The notes under the pieces: model-generated | What the model was told of the DNA's origin: nothing | Database searches by the model: none | Seen by the model: the letters and a program-made list of their open reading frames with translations, nothing else | In this document: positions 1 to 5,081 of the stretch, piece after piece | Layout: each line of letters starts with the position of its first letter | How positions within the stretch are numbered: position 1 is the stretch's first letter | Program-made: the position numbers and the translations under genes | Source of the DNA: Actinomycetota bacterium | GTDB lineage: Bacteria; Actinomycetota; Acidimicrobiia; Acidimicrobiales; Poriferisodalaceae | Length of the DNA stretch: 5,091 nt | Assembly (NCBI GenBank): GCA_013151655.1 | Contig: JAADHX010000504.1 | Location: 1 to 5,091 of the forward strand | Direction of reading: 5' to 3'

Positions 1-97
1 TGACGATGTCAGTGTAGAGATCGAGGTCGCTGCGGTCAGAGTCGAAGATGTCGTAGATCTCGGCCAGCCGCGGGTTGGCGAATATCTCGTCGGGCAT
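1..97 (-). CDS. Class I SAM-dependent methyltransferase, N-terminal fragment (cut by window edge)
   Basis: Only the first 32 codons are inside the window. The reverse strand reads MPDEIFANPRLAEIYD, then an acidic stretch ending SDLDLYTDIV. This opening (P-x-L-A-x-x-Y-D, then D-R-S-D-L-D) is the usual start of small actinobacterial class I methyltransferases, which reach their SAM-binding VLDVGCGTG motif about 15-20 residues later. That motif lies beyond the edge, so the assignment rests on the N-terminus alone. ATG at 97 is the chosen start; an in-frame GTG at 106 would add three residues, and neither has a good Shine-Dalgarno. The gene starts 14 bp after the stop of the TetR gene on the same strand, so co-transcription is likely. 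The substrate cannot be inferred. Confidence 0.72.
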   Translation of the reverse strand, partial: MPDEIFANPRLAEIYDIFDSDRSDLDLYTDIV

Positions 98-111
98 GTC
101 GGCCACACTAG

Positions 112-693
112 TTAGCGGAGCTCTCCGAGGCGTTCGAGATTGTCGAAGCCAGCGGCGATCAGTAGCGAAAGGGGAGTGGCAGCACTATTCGCTTGCCACT
201 GATCGATAGCAACGTCGAGGGTCGCCATCGCGGCGCTCGCGAGGATGGGTGCCGCGTGACGGTCATTGACTGACAGGCTGTGAGCCAGCGCGTCTGTCAA
301 GTCCGATTGGTTCCGCGAGTCGGCTTCTAGGGCAGCCGCGTGGATCTGTCTGGTGGCGTAGATGTACTGCACGCGTGCCAGCTGGAACTCGAGATCACCC
401 TCGTATCGCGCTCCGAGCTCGTCGACAAAGACAGTTCGTAGAGCCGCTAGAGGGGTCTGCCGTTTGAGCTCGCGTTCGAGAGCAGTGTCGATCTCGGCGT
501 CGTGCTCGTCCCACAGAACAATGTCCTCTTTGGTGTCGAAGTGGCGGTACAGCGTTGAAGCGGCCATTCCGACCTTGACGGCAATTTCGCTGACGGTGAC
601 GGTGTCGAAACCGCGCTCGACAAATAACGGGAGCGCCGTGCGCTGTGTTAGCCGCATCGCGTTCTGACGGTTTCGCTGCCTCAGGCTGACCAC
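112..693 (-). CDS. TetR/AcrR-family transcriptional regulator
   Basis: A 193-aa protein of normal TetR length. The N-terminal DNA-binding domain covers about residues 12-60: the helix ending LFVERGFD, then VTVSEIAVKVGMAASTLYRHF, a clear TetR helix-turn-helix, then the helix-4 start TKEDIVL. The C-terminal part (about 75-193) is all-helical and divergent, as expected for the ligand-binding and dimerisation domain. The start is GTG at 693. An AGGAGG lies 17 nt upstream, too far to be a Shine-Dalgarno, but a TATCGT hexamer (701-706) ends 7 nt before the GTG, so leaderless translation is the better explanation. The gene is divergent from the desaturase-family gene across 69 bp, and the methyltransferase follows it on the same strand. 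It most likely represses itself and one or both neighbours. The inducer is unknown. Confidence 0.93.
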   Translation of the reverse strand: MVSLRQRNRQNAMRLTQRTALPLFVERGFDTVTVSEIAVKVGMAASTLYRHFDTKEDIVLWDEHDAEIDTALERELKRQTPLAALRTVFVDELGARYEGDLEFQLARVQYIYATRQIHAAALEADSRNQSDLTDALAHSLSVNDRHAAPILASAAMATLDVAIDQWQANSAATPLSLLIAAGFDNLERLGELR

Positions 694-762
694 CAGAAGA
701 ACGATACCAGCCTCCTACTTAGGAATGATGCCGATGATGGGAGTAACTCCTATAATGCGCTT
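694..762. promoter_or_regulatory. Divergent promoter and candidate TetR operator region
   Basis: This 69-bp gap must hold both promoters. On the + strand a perfect TATAAT (751-756) is followed by a 6-nt spacer and then the GTG start of the desaturase gene at 763. On the - strand TATCGT (701-706) is followed by a 7-nt spacer and the GTG start of the TetR gene at 693. No convincing -35 is seen for either. Two short perfect inverted repeats are present: TCCTA-CT-TAGGA at 713-724, just behind the TetR -10, and GGAGT-A-ACTCC at 740-750, abutting the desaturase -10. CTCCTA occurs as a direct repeat at 712-717 and 747-752. The placement fits TetR dimers blocking both promoters. That role is inferred; the repeats are seen. 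Confidence 0.6.
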
Positions 763-1629
763 GTGTTTCTTTTGATGATCAACCCAGAATCGAATCTAGA
801 GTCGATTGCCGAAATCCTAGAGAATCTCTTGTTTCCGATCCTAGTGATCGAACTCGTTTGGCTCTGGCGCCGCGGTCGTCTCGACCGAAATCGCGTCAAG
901 GAGATGTTCGCTAACGCGAGCTCGCTTCTGATCGTGATTCCCGCAGGAGTCCTGGGGTTCGTACTCTGGCTCCAGCTTTTCGAGGCGATTCATGGTTGGC
1001 TCGGGTACAGCATTCGAACCACCTGGGCTTCGGCAATTGTCTGTGTGATTCTTGCCGATCTCATCTACTACCTGGAGCACCGCTTCGAACACGAACATCG
1101 CCTGCCTTGGGATCTCTACCACTCCGTCCATCACAGCTCCGAAAGTTACGACCAGACCACAGGGCTGCGTCTATCGGGTTTCGATGCGCTCTTGACCCTG
1201 GGCTTTCTGTTGCCGCTGGTGTTCCTCGGATTCTCGCCAACCTTGATCCTCGTCGCCGCGGCGGTTGTCATCGGCTACCAAACTTGGATTCACACCGAGG
1301 TAGTGAAGCGAACTCCGCGTTGGTTCGAAGCCGTCTTCAACACGCCATCGCATCATCGCGCTCACCACGGAGCTGACGACATATACCTCGACAAGAACTA
1401 CGGCGGAATACTCATCATCTGGGACAGACTGTTTGGCACCTTCCAGAGCGAGGTTCGGACGCCGAACTACGGTCTGACGACCCAGATCGAGTCGTCGAAT
1501 CCCGTTGACATCCAGTTTTCTGAGATCCGGAAGCTCGTCGCCGACCTACGAACTGACACTAGCTGGCGAACCCGGCTGCGCCGCCTGTGGAATCGACCTG
1601 GTTGGCAGCCCGATTCGGTAGTTGTTTAG
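763..1629 (+). CDS. Sterol desaturase / fatty acid hydroxylase family membrane enzyme
   Basis: A 288-aa integral membrane di-iron protein of the FA_hydroxylase superfamily (ERG3, alkylglycerol monooxygenase and carotenoid hydroxylase relatives). The histidine clusters are clear: H106-RFE-H110 with H112, H120-SV-HH124, a further H177 in WIHTE, and H197-HRA-HH202. The family-typical tail D210-KNYGGILIIWDRLFGTF follows. Hydrophobic segments lie near residues 22-36, 53-75, 87-104, 143-156 and 160-176, placing the His boxes on the cytoplasmic face. The enzyme should use O2 and an electron donor to hydroxylate or desaturate a lipid; the substrate cannot be told from sequence. The start is GTG at 763, directly after the -10 with no Shine-Dalgarno; an ATG five codons later is the alternative. 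It is divergent from the TetR gene, its probable regulator. Confidence 0.93.
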   Translation: MFLLMINPESNLESIAEILENLLFPILVIELVWLWRRGRLDRNRVKEMFANASSLLIVIPAGVLGFVLWLQLFEAIHGWLGYSIRTTWASAIVCVILADLIYYLEHRFEHEHRLPWDLYHSVHHSSESYDQTTGLRLSGFDALLTLGFLLPLVFLGFSPTLILVAAAVVIGYQTWIHTEVVKRTPRWFEAVFNTPSHHRAHHGADDIYLDKNYGGILIIWDRLFGTFQSEVRTPNYGLTTQIESSNPVDIQFSEIRKLVADLRTDTSWRTRLRRLWNRPGWQPDSVVV

Positions 1630-2270
1630 CCCACCGGGGCTCTCGGCTTCGAAGCCAGCTGAATCTGAAGTACTCCCGCGGAGACGAGGACGATTCCCGC
1701 CAGGCCGAACCAGCCAGGAGCCTCATCAAGAAACACCCAAGCCAGCACGGCGATCTGCACCAGAAGAGCGTTGTTGATCGCCGCCGATTCGAGCGCTGAG
1801 AGCCGCCGCATGGACAGGTTCCACAACGTGAAGGCAAACGCCGTGTTTACCACCGCGAGCCAGGCGATAATGGCGGCGGCTCGCCAAGTCACAGAAGGCC
1901 ACCCCTCGAGGACTAGACCCGCGCCAGGCAGGCCGCCGGCTACGTTTGATACCAGAGCGATGGCCGCTGCCGTCATCCCAATGATCGTGGCCCCGAGCTG
2001 GCCTGATGAGTACAACAAGGCGCCGCAAGCTGCGACCACAACGCCGATGAGCTGTTGACGATTTATGCGCTCCTTGAGGGTTCTCGATGAGACAGCAGCG
2101 ACCGCCAGTGGCGTCATCGAAAGTAACAAGCTTGTCGTTGCGGCCGGTTGACTATCGATGGCCACGATTTGAGCCCCCTGGGTGAGCGTGTAAAACACAA
2201 GACCGAGCACGGTCAGTTTCGCCACCGTCGGCGGGCCGAGCATCGAGAGTTTGTGGCTTTTGCTTAGCAC
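1626..2270 (-). CDS. EamA/DMT-family permease, N-terminally truncated with an apparent internal deletion (probable decaying gene)
   Basis: A 214-aa open frame with clear drug/metabolite transporter sequence: VLGLVFYTLTQGAQ near residues 21-34, SLLLSMTPLAVAAV, ERINRQQLIGVVVAACGALLY (end of repeat 1), then AIIAWLAVVNTAFAFTLWN and ALLVQIAVLAWVFLDE to LVSAGVLQIQL (end of repeat 2). Family members have about 290-310 residues and ten TM helices. The first 70-80 residues (the WGSSF-type helix 1 and helix 2) are absent. Near residues 108-118 SNVAGGLPGAG appears to join sequence normally separated by a further TM segment of about 25-30 residues. GTG at 2270 directly follows an in-frame stop and lies inside the neighbour's operator, so the true start is doubtful; ATG at 2243 is possible. 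It overlaps the convergent desaturase stop by 4 bp. The frame is intact, so residual expression cannot be excluded. Confidence 0.75.
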   Translation of the reverse strand: MLSKSHKLSMLGPPTVAKLTVLGLVFYTLTQGAQIVAIDSQPAATTSLLLSMTPLAVAAVSSRTLKERINRQQLIGVVVAACGALLYSSGQLGATIIGMTAAAIALVSNVAGGLPGAGLVLEGWPSVTWRAAAIIAWLAVVNTAFAFTLWNLSMRRLSALESAAINNALLVQIAVLAWVFLDEAPGWFGLAGIVLVSAGVLQIQLASKPRAPVG

Positions 2271-2289
2271 CTAGGCTAAGTATTGATGT
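2263..2289 (+). promoter_or_regulatory. Promoter and inverted-repeat operator of the ABM-ArsR cassette
   Basis: A perfect 6-bp inverted repeat with a 6-bp spacer, CTTAGC-N6-GCTAAG, spans 2263-2280. It overlaps the candidate -10 elements: TAAGTA (2277-2282, 7 nt before the ATG at 2290, lacking the final T) or TAGGCT (2272-2277, 12 nt before the ATG). No Shine-Dalgarno precedes the ATG. ArsR repressors commonly bind such 16-20-bp inverted repeats across their own promoter, so this is the natural operator for the ArsR encoded second in the cassette. The repeat also covers the GTG and first codons of the opposite truncated permease frame. Confidence 0.6.
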
Positions 2290-2625
2290 ATGAGCGAAGC
2301 ACAAACTGTCATCTGCACATTCAGGGTCCGTCGCGAAGGGTTCGATGCATTTCGGGCGCTACTTGACCGTCACTGGCCCGCGTTACGCCGGCTCGAGTTC
2401 GTGACTGCGAGGCCCGAACTCAACTTCATCAGTGACAGCAGCGATCCCGACAGTCCGACAGTTGTGTCGATCTTCGAGTGGGTGAACGCCGAAGCAGTCG
2501 GCCAGGCCCACAGTCATCCCGACATCGCCGAGATATGGGAGGCAATGGAGCCACTGTGCGAGTCACGCGATGGCCGACCCTCGATGGAGTTCCCACACTA
2601 CGAACCACTGGTGCCGAATCGGTGA
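2290..2625 (+). CDS. ABM-like dimeric alpha/beta-barrel protein
   Basis: A 111-aa cytoplasmic protein with no signal peptide or TM segment. The layout suggests a ferredoxin-like dimeric alpha/beta barrel of the ABM (antibiotic biosynthesis monooxygenase-like) type: a first strand TVICTFRVRREG (residues 6-17), a helix FDAFRALLDRHWPALRRL, a strand EFVTARPELNFIS, a strand TVVSIFEWVN (57-66), a helix AEAVGQAHSHPDIAEIWEAM and a C-terminal strand segment MEFPHYEPL. The pattern WP-LRRL, IFEWVN-AEA-HxHP-IAEIWE-ME and MEFPH recurs in actinobacterial proteins usually called hypothetical and often paired with ArsR regulators. Catalysis is unproven; it could be a cofactor-free oxygenase, a ligand-binding protein or a detoxification enzyme. 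It is first in a two-gene cassette and shares a GTGA overlap with the ArsR gene. Confidence 0.82.
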   Translation: MSEAQTVICTFRVRREGFDAFRALLDRHWPALRRLEFVTARPELNFISDSSDPDSPTVVSIFEWVNAEAVGQAHSHPDIAEIWEAMEPLCESRDGRPSMEFPHYEPLVPNR

Positions 2626-2921
2626 ATCAAAGGCCGGTTGGGCTCAACGAACTCGATGAGATCGACGACGTCTTTTCGGCACTTGCGCATCCGAGCCGTC
2701 GGCAGATTCTCACTGTACTGCGGGTGCGTGGCGGCGTAATGACTTCTGGCGAACTGGCATCAAGGTTCGCGTGTAGCTGGCCTACCACAACGCGTCATCT
2801 GAATGTGCTGGTCGCTGCCGGGCTGATATCGGCCAAAAAACGCGGTCGAGAGCGCGAGTACGCGTGCGAGATGGATTTGCTCGTGTCGGTTGCCGGAGGC
2901 TGGATAGACCGATTCCGATAG
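2622..2921 (+). CDS. ArsR-family winged-helix repressor (non-metal type)
   Basis: A 99-aa protein starting at GTG 2622, which overlaps the TGA of the upstream gene (GTGA, 4 nt). The open frame extends further upstream to 2478, but that part runs inside the ABM-like gene and is not ArsR-like. The ArsR fold is clear: VFSALAHPSRRQILTVL (residues 17-33), TSGELASRFACSWPTTTRHLNVLVAAGLI (41-69, helix-turn-helix with recognition helix from about W53), and the wing SAKKRGREREYACEM. The CxC metal-site motif of ArsR/SmtB sensors is absent; the only cysteines are C51 and C82. It is therefore probably a small-molecule-responsive or simply autoregulatory member. The coupling implies co-translation with the ABM-like protein, and the inverted repeat at 2263-2280 is its likely target. 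Confidence 0.9.
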   Translation: MNQRPVGLNELDEIDDVFSALAHPSRRQILTVLRVRGGVMTSGELASRFACSWPTTTRHLNVLVAAGLISAKKRGREREYACEMDLLVSVAGGWIDRFR

Positions 2922-2936
2922 TTAGACCGCGTGTAT

Positions 2937-2951
2937 CTCGGCTAGGCCGGG
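2937..2951. terminator. Weak GC hairpin between convergent genes
   Basis: CGGC-TAG-GCCG at 2939-2949, extended by a T-G wobble and a C-G pair to 2937-2951, forms a short GC-rich hairpin over the stop codon of the - strand permease and just past the ArsR stop. No T-tract follows on either strand, so it is at best a weak bidirectional terminator. Confidence 0.25.
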
Positions 2952-3856
2952 CGTAACTGGGGGCGAGTTGTCAGGTACGCGCCGAGCAGCACAAGACTTG
3001 TTCCGCCGATCTCGATGGCTCCGACTGACTCGGATCGAAACAACACACCAAGCGCAATGGCCACGACGGGGACTAGGTAGGCAACGAGGGCCGATCTGGA
3101 GGCTCCGGTCCGGCCGGCCAACGAAGCCGCCAGCGCCCGCGCGACGCCAGTCCCAACCACACCGAGAATCAGCACGGCAAGGATCGAACGGCCACTTGGG
3201 TCGGCAGTGATTGTGTCGGTGACACCCCACGGCGCGAGCAATACCGCGCCGAAGAGAAGCGCTCGCATGATGACCGCTGGCCCTCCGTAACGCTGCTGAA
3301 GCGGAACTACAAGGTTGTTCGACAACCCATATCCCGCGACGGCTATTAGCAGCAACAACACGCCAAGGAGTTGCGCGTCGGCGCCGAGAACGTTCGGTGC
3401 TGCCATCAGCATCACGCCCAAGAATCCGACTAGTAGGCCGACTACCTGAAGGCGGCCAGGGGTTTTCTTTAGCAGGGCAATCGAAACAACGAGCACCGCT
3501 AGGGGAGTGGCTGCGTTGATCATTCCCGCGACTGAAGACTCGACCCTTTGTTGGGCTAGAGCGAACAACAGCGCCGGCCCCGCGTTTCCCGCTATTCCAA
3601 TTAGAGCGATCGCTGGCCAGGCGCTGCGGTCGACTCTGATTCGGGCTGGAGGGTAGAGCGCAAGAGCCGCACCGCCGAGAGCGACTCTTAGAAATGCCAC
3701 AGAAGGCGCGCTGAACGAGTCAAGGCCGATGGCGATCCAAAGGAACGACGACCCCCAGATTCCGGTTACCACGAGCAAGGTCGCCCAGTCGCCACTTGTG
3801 AAGGCGCCTGTATTCGTCCCCTCAGCGGTGGCAAACCTTGACGAACGCGTGGACAC
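2942..3856 (-). CDS. EamA/DMT-family transporter (full length)
   Basis: A 304-aa, ten-helix inner-membrane permease of the drug/metabolite transporter superfamily. The two EamA repeats cover about residues 25-153 and 162-297. Repeat 1 opens with the signature helix LLVVTGIWGSSFLWIAIGLD and continues PSVAFLRVALGGAALAL, INAATPLAVLVVSIALL and VVGLLVGFLGVMLM. Repeat 2 includes LLLIAVAGYGLSNNLVVPL, GVVGTGVARALAASLAGRTGA and YLVPVVAIALGVLFRSE, ending LVLLGAYLTTRP. The substrate is unknown; family members export amino acids, nucleosides, toxic metabolites or drugs. GTG at 3856 is the only sensible start: an in-frame stop lies upstream with no intervening ATG or GTG. TAGTTT (3864-3869) ends 7 nt before it, fitting leaderless translation. 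It is not the missing part of the truncated permease at 1626-2270, being a complete and different subfamily member. Confidence 0.93.
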   Translation of the reverse strand: MSTRSSRFATAEGTNTGAFTSGDWATLLVVTGIWGSSFLWIAIGLDSFSAPSVAFLRVALGGAALALYPPARIRVDRSAWPAIALIGIAGNAGPALLFALAQQRVESSVAGMINAATPLAVLVVSIALLKKTPGRLQVVGLLVGFLGVMLMAAPNVLGADAQLLGVLLLLIAVAGYGLSNNLVVPLQQRYGGPAVIMRALLFGAVLLAPWGVTDTITADPSGRSILAVLILGVVGTGVARALAASLAGRTGASRSALVAYLVPVVAIALGVLFRSESVGAIEIGGTSLVLLGAYLTTRPQLRPA

Positions 3857-3945
3857 GACTCGGAAACTAGCGCGCGATTCACCGACGGCTACGACAGATG
3901 CGGACGATCTAGAACTAAATGGGGTCTACGTCTAGGCTGGCGAAA
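3857..3945. promoter_or_regulatory. Divergent promoter region, permease / VOC protein
   Basis: Two leaderless-type promoters are visible in this 89-bp gap. On the - strand TAGTTT (3864-3869) is followed by 7 nt and the GTG at 3856. On the + strand TAGGCT (3933-3938) is followed by 7 nt and the ATG at 3946. No clear -35 boxes and no inverted repeat longer than the TCTAGA at 3908-3913 are seen, so nothing marks an operator. Confidence 0.5.
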
Positions 3946-4344
3946 ATGTTCATCGAGTCGACGGCCCTACTTGTTCACGACTACGACGAGGCCATCGGCT
4001 TCTTCGTTGACGTGCTCGGCTTCGAGCTTGTAGAGGACAGCCCATCGCTGACCAACGACGGGCGGCCCAAACGCTGGGTGGAGGTCAGACCTCCAGAAGG
4101 CGAAGCGAGCCTGTTTCTAGCCCAAGCTGACGGCGAGGAGCAACAGCTTGGTGTCGGCAATCAGTTCTTCGGACGCGTCGGGTTGCTCTTACGCGTCGAC
4201 GACTTCGCCAGCCAACACGCGCGAATGGTCGATAACGGCGTTGAGTTTCTAACTGAACCGAGAGACGAGGCTTACGGGACATTGGCAGTGTTCGTCGATA
4301 TCAGCGGCAACAAATGGGACCTTTTGGGTCCGCGTCCAACTTGA
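3946..4344 (+). CDS. VOC-family (glyoxalase/bleomycin-resistance-like) protein
   Basis: A 132-aa soluble protein with two beta-alpha-beta-beta-beta VOC modules. Module 1 is residues 3-60: STALLVHDYDEAIGFFVDVLGFELVED, then RWVEVRPP and ASLFLAQA. Module 2 is residues 77-128: RVGLLLRVDDFASQHARMVDNGVEFLTEPRDEAYG, then AVFVDISGNKWDLL. The actinobacterial relatives of this type (PRDE-YG, GN-WDL) have no assigned reaction; VOC proteins act as metal-dependent lyases, isomerases or dioxygenases, or as sequestering proteins. The usual final metal-binding acidic position is D125 here. ATG 3946 is preferred to the in-frame ATG at 3919, because family proteins begin two or three residues before the first strand and TAGGCT lies 7 nt before 3946; the longer form would add nine residues encoded across that -10. 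It is divergent from the EamA transporter. Confidence 0.88.
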   Translation: MFIESTALLVHDYDEAIGFFVDVLGFELVEDSPSLTNDGRPKRWVEVRPPEGEASLFLAQADGEEQQLGVGNQFFGRVGLLLRVDDFASQHARMVDNGVEFLTEPRDEAYGTLAVFVDISGNKWDLLGPRPT

Positions 4345-4349
4345 GCAGC

Positions 4350-4369
4350 GACGTCGACTAGTTGTCGTC
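4350..4369. terminator. Imperfect hairpin between convergent VOC and lipoprotein genes
   Basis: The 20-bp segment pairs as GACG/CGTC, one T-T mismatch, then CGAC/GTTG (one G-T wobble) around a 2-nt TA apex, which must open further in RNA. It lies 6 bp past the VOC stop and covers the last codons of the lipoprotein gene. There is no T-tract, so a terminator role is tentative. Confidence 0.2.
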
Positions 4370-4858
4370 TGGGTGAGCAATGTTGGCTTCCCGATTCTCC
4401 GAGATGAACGATGCCACCGCGTCGCTGTCGAAGCTTCTGCATCGCTGTCGCGTTCTCCACGCGGTCATGACCAACGCATCGGTTAGATCGGTTGCGGGGA
4501 AGATGACAGCGTCGGTGGCGTAGGTCGATCGTAAGAAGTCGAGATCGTGTGGTTCGAGCGCACCGGGGTCGAACTGGATTACGACATCGCCGCGTTCGAG
4601 CACGCCCACTTGTTCGGGGAAACTAAGAGTCCGTTCGTAAACGCCGAGTTCTGGTCCGGGCGAATGGGCACCCGATGTTGGCGGTAGGGACGAATAACGC
4701 ACCGAAGCGCTAGCTATCACATGAACCGCCGAATCTTCGGCCAGCGATTCGCGCTCGACACGGGCGCAGTCGCCGCTGCTTGAGTCGGTGCTACACGCGC
4801 TTGCGAAGATACTCAAAGTGGTGAGCAGTGCGAGGGAACGCGTGCGTGCTGAGGTCAT
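4358..4858 (-). CDS. DUF3105-family lipoprotein, secreted and membrane-anchored
   Basis: A 166-aa protein from ATG 4858. Residues 1-21 form a lipoprotein signal peptide: positive MTSARTR, hydrophobic core SLALLTTLSIF, then ASA-C22, a slightly atypical lipobox without Leu at -3. A Ser/Asp-rich linker follows. The DUF3105-like domain spans about 45-160: VRYSSLPPTSGAHSPGP (53-69), GVYE, PEQVGVLERGDVVIQFDPGAL, and ALVMTAWRTRQRC near the end. Family members usually read VHxLEHG at the middle motif; here both His are replaced (VGVLERG), while the SGAH histidine H64 remains. C31 and C140 could form a disulfide. The frame is open back to an ATG at 4993, but that start would place 45 hydrophilic residues before the signal peptide, so 4858 is preferred. 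The function of DUF3105 is not known. Confidence 0.8.
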   Translation of the reverse strand: MTSARTRSLALLTTLSIFASACSTDSSSGDCARVERESLAEDSAVHVIASASVRYSSLPPTSGAHSPGPELGVYERTLSFPEQVGVLERGDVVIQFDPGALEPHDLDFLRSTYATDAVIFPATDLTDALVMTAWRTRQRCRSFDSDAVASFISENREANIAHPDDN

Positions 4859-5081
4859 CCAGAAAGTCTGCCAGCAGCTTTCAGAAATGCGCCCCTTAGT
4901 TCGGCTTGGCGGGTCTGCGCCCAGGACTGACGCCGACCTATGAGTTGTGTTTTGCCCACCTTGTAGCGACAACGGGGATGATGTTTGCGTCATTTGGGCG
5001 GCTTGGAAAGAAACTTCACCTTTCCCGAATCTTTGTTCGTTAGTTTAGTGGATTATGCTCTTGTGGTGTTACGATGTGGTT
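4859..5081. promoter_or_regulatory. Divergent intergenic leader with two GAAAG/CTTTC inverted repeats
   Basis: This gap of about 220 bp separates the lipoprotein start from the probable gene at the right edge. It is more AT-rich toward 5000-5081. Two inverted repeats are seen: GAAAG-N11-CTTTC at 4862-4882, whose interior also pairs CTGC/GCAG with a single bulge, 3 bp upstream of the lipoprotein ATG; and GGAAAG-N9-CTTTCC at 5005-5025. For the lipoprotein, CAGACT ends 6 nt before ATG 4858 (a weak leaderless -10), and CATAAT on the - strand (5052-5057) is a stronger hexamer but would give a long 5' UTR. No Shine-Dalgarno is visible. No further gene was recognised here. Confidence 0.4.

Noticed and set aside
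362..667. 101-codon + strand open frame opposite the TetR gene
   Set aside because: Arg/Ser-rich composition, no family resemblance, entirely antisense to a clear TetR coding sequence.
841..1376. Open frames on both strands inside the desaturase gene (- 841-1134, + 996-1376, - 1171-1368)
   Set aside because: Low-complexity, Arg/His-rich shadow translations of a gene with intact catalytic histidine boxes.
1628..1641. AGCCC-ACCG-GGGCT hairpin at the desaturase/permease convergent stops as a terminator
   Set aside because: Only 5 bp, no T-tract on either strand, and it lies inside the permease coding end; too weak to annotate.
1559..2058. Open frames overlapping the truncated permease (- 1559-1837, + 1587-1799, - 1726-2028, + 1771-2058)
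   Set aside because: None resembles a known protein, and none supplies the missing permease segments, so they do not indicate a simple frameshift.
2478..2621. N-terminal extension of the ArsR frame
   Set aside because: It lies within the ABM-like gene in another frame and is unlike ArsR; the coupled GTG at 2622 gives a normal 99-aa protein.
2962..3935. Additional open frames within or next to the full-length permease (- 2922-3230, + 2968-3210, + 3729-3935)
   Set aside because: Antisense or out-of-frame shadows of the ten-helix permease, with Arg-rich or random composition.
4859..4993. 45-residue N-terminal extension of the lipoprotein
   Set aside because: It would bury the signal peptide behind a hydrophilic stretch; the lipobox at C22 fits only the start at 4858.
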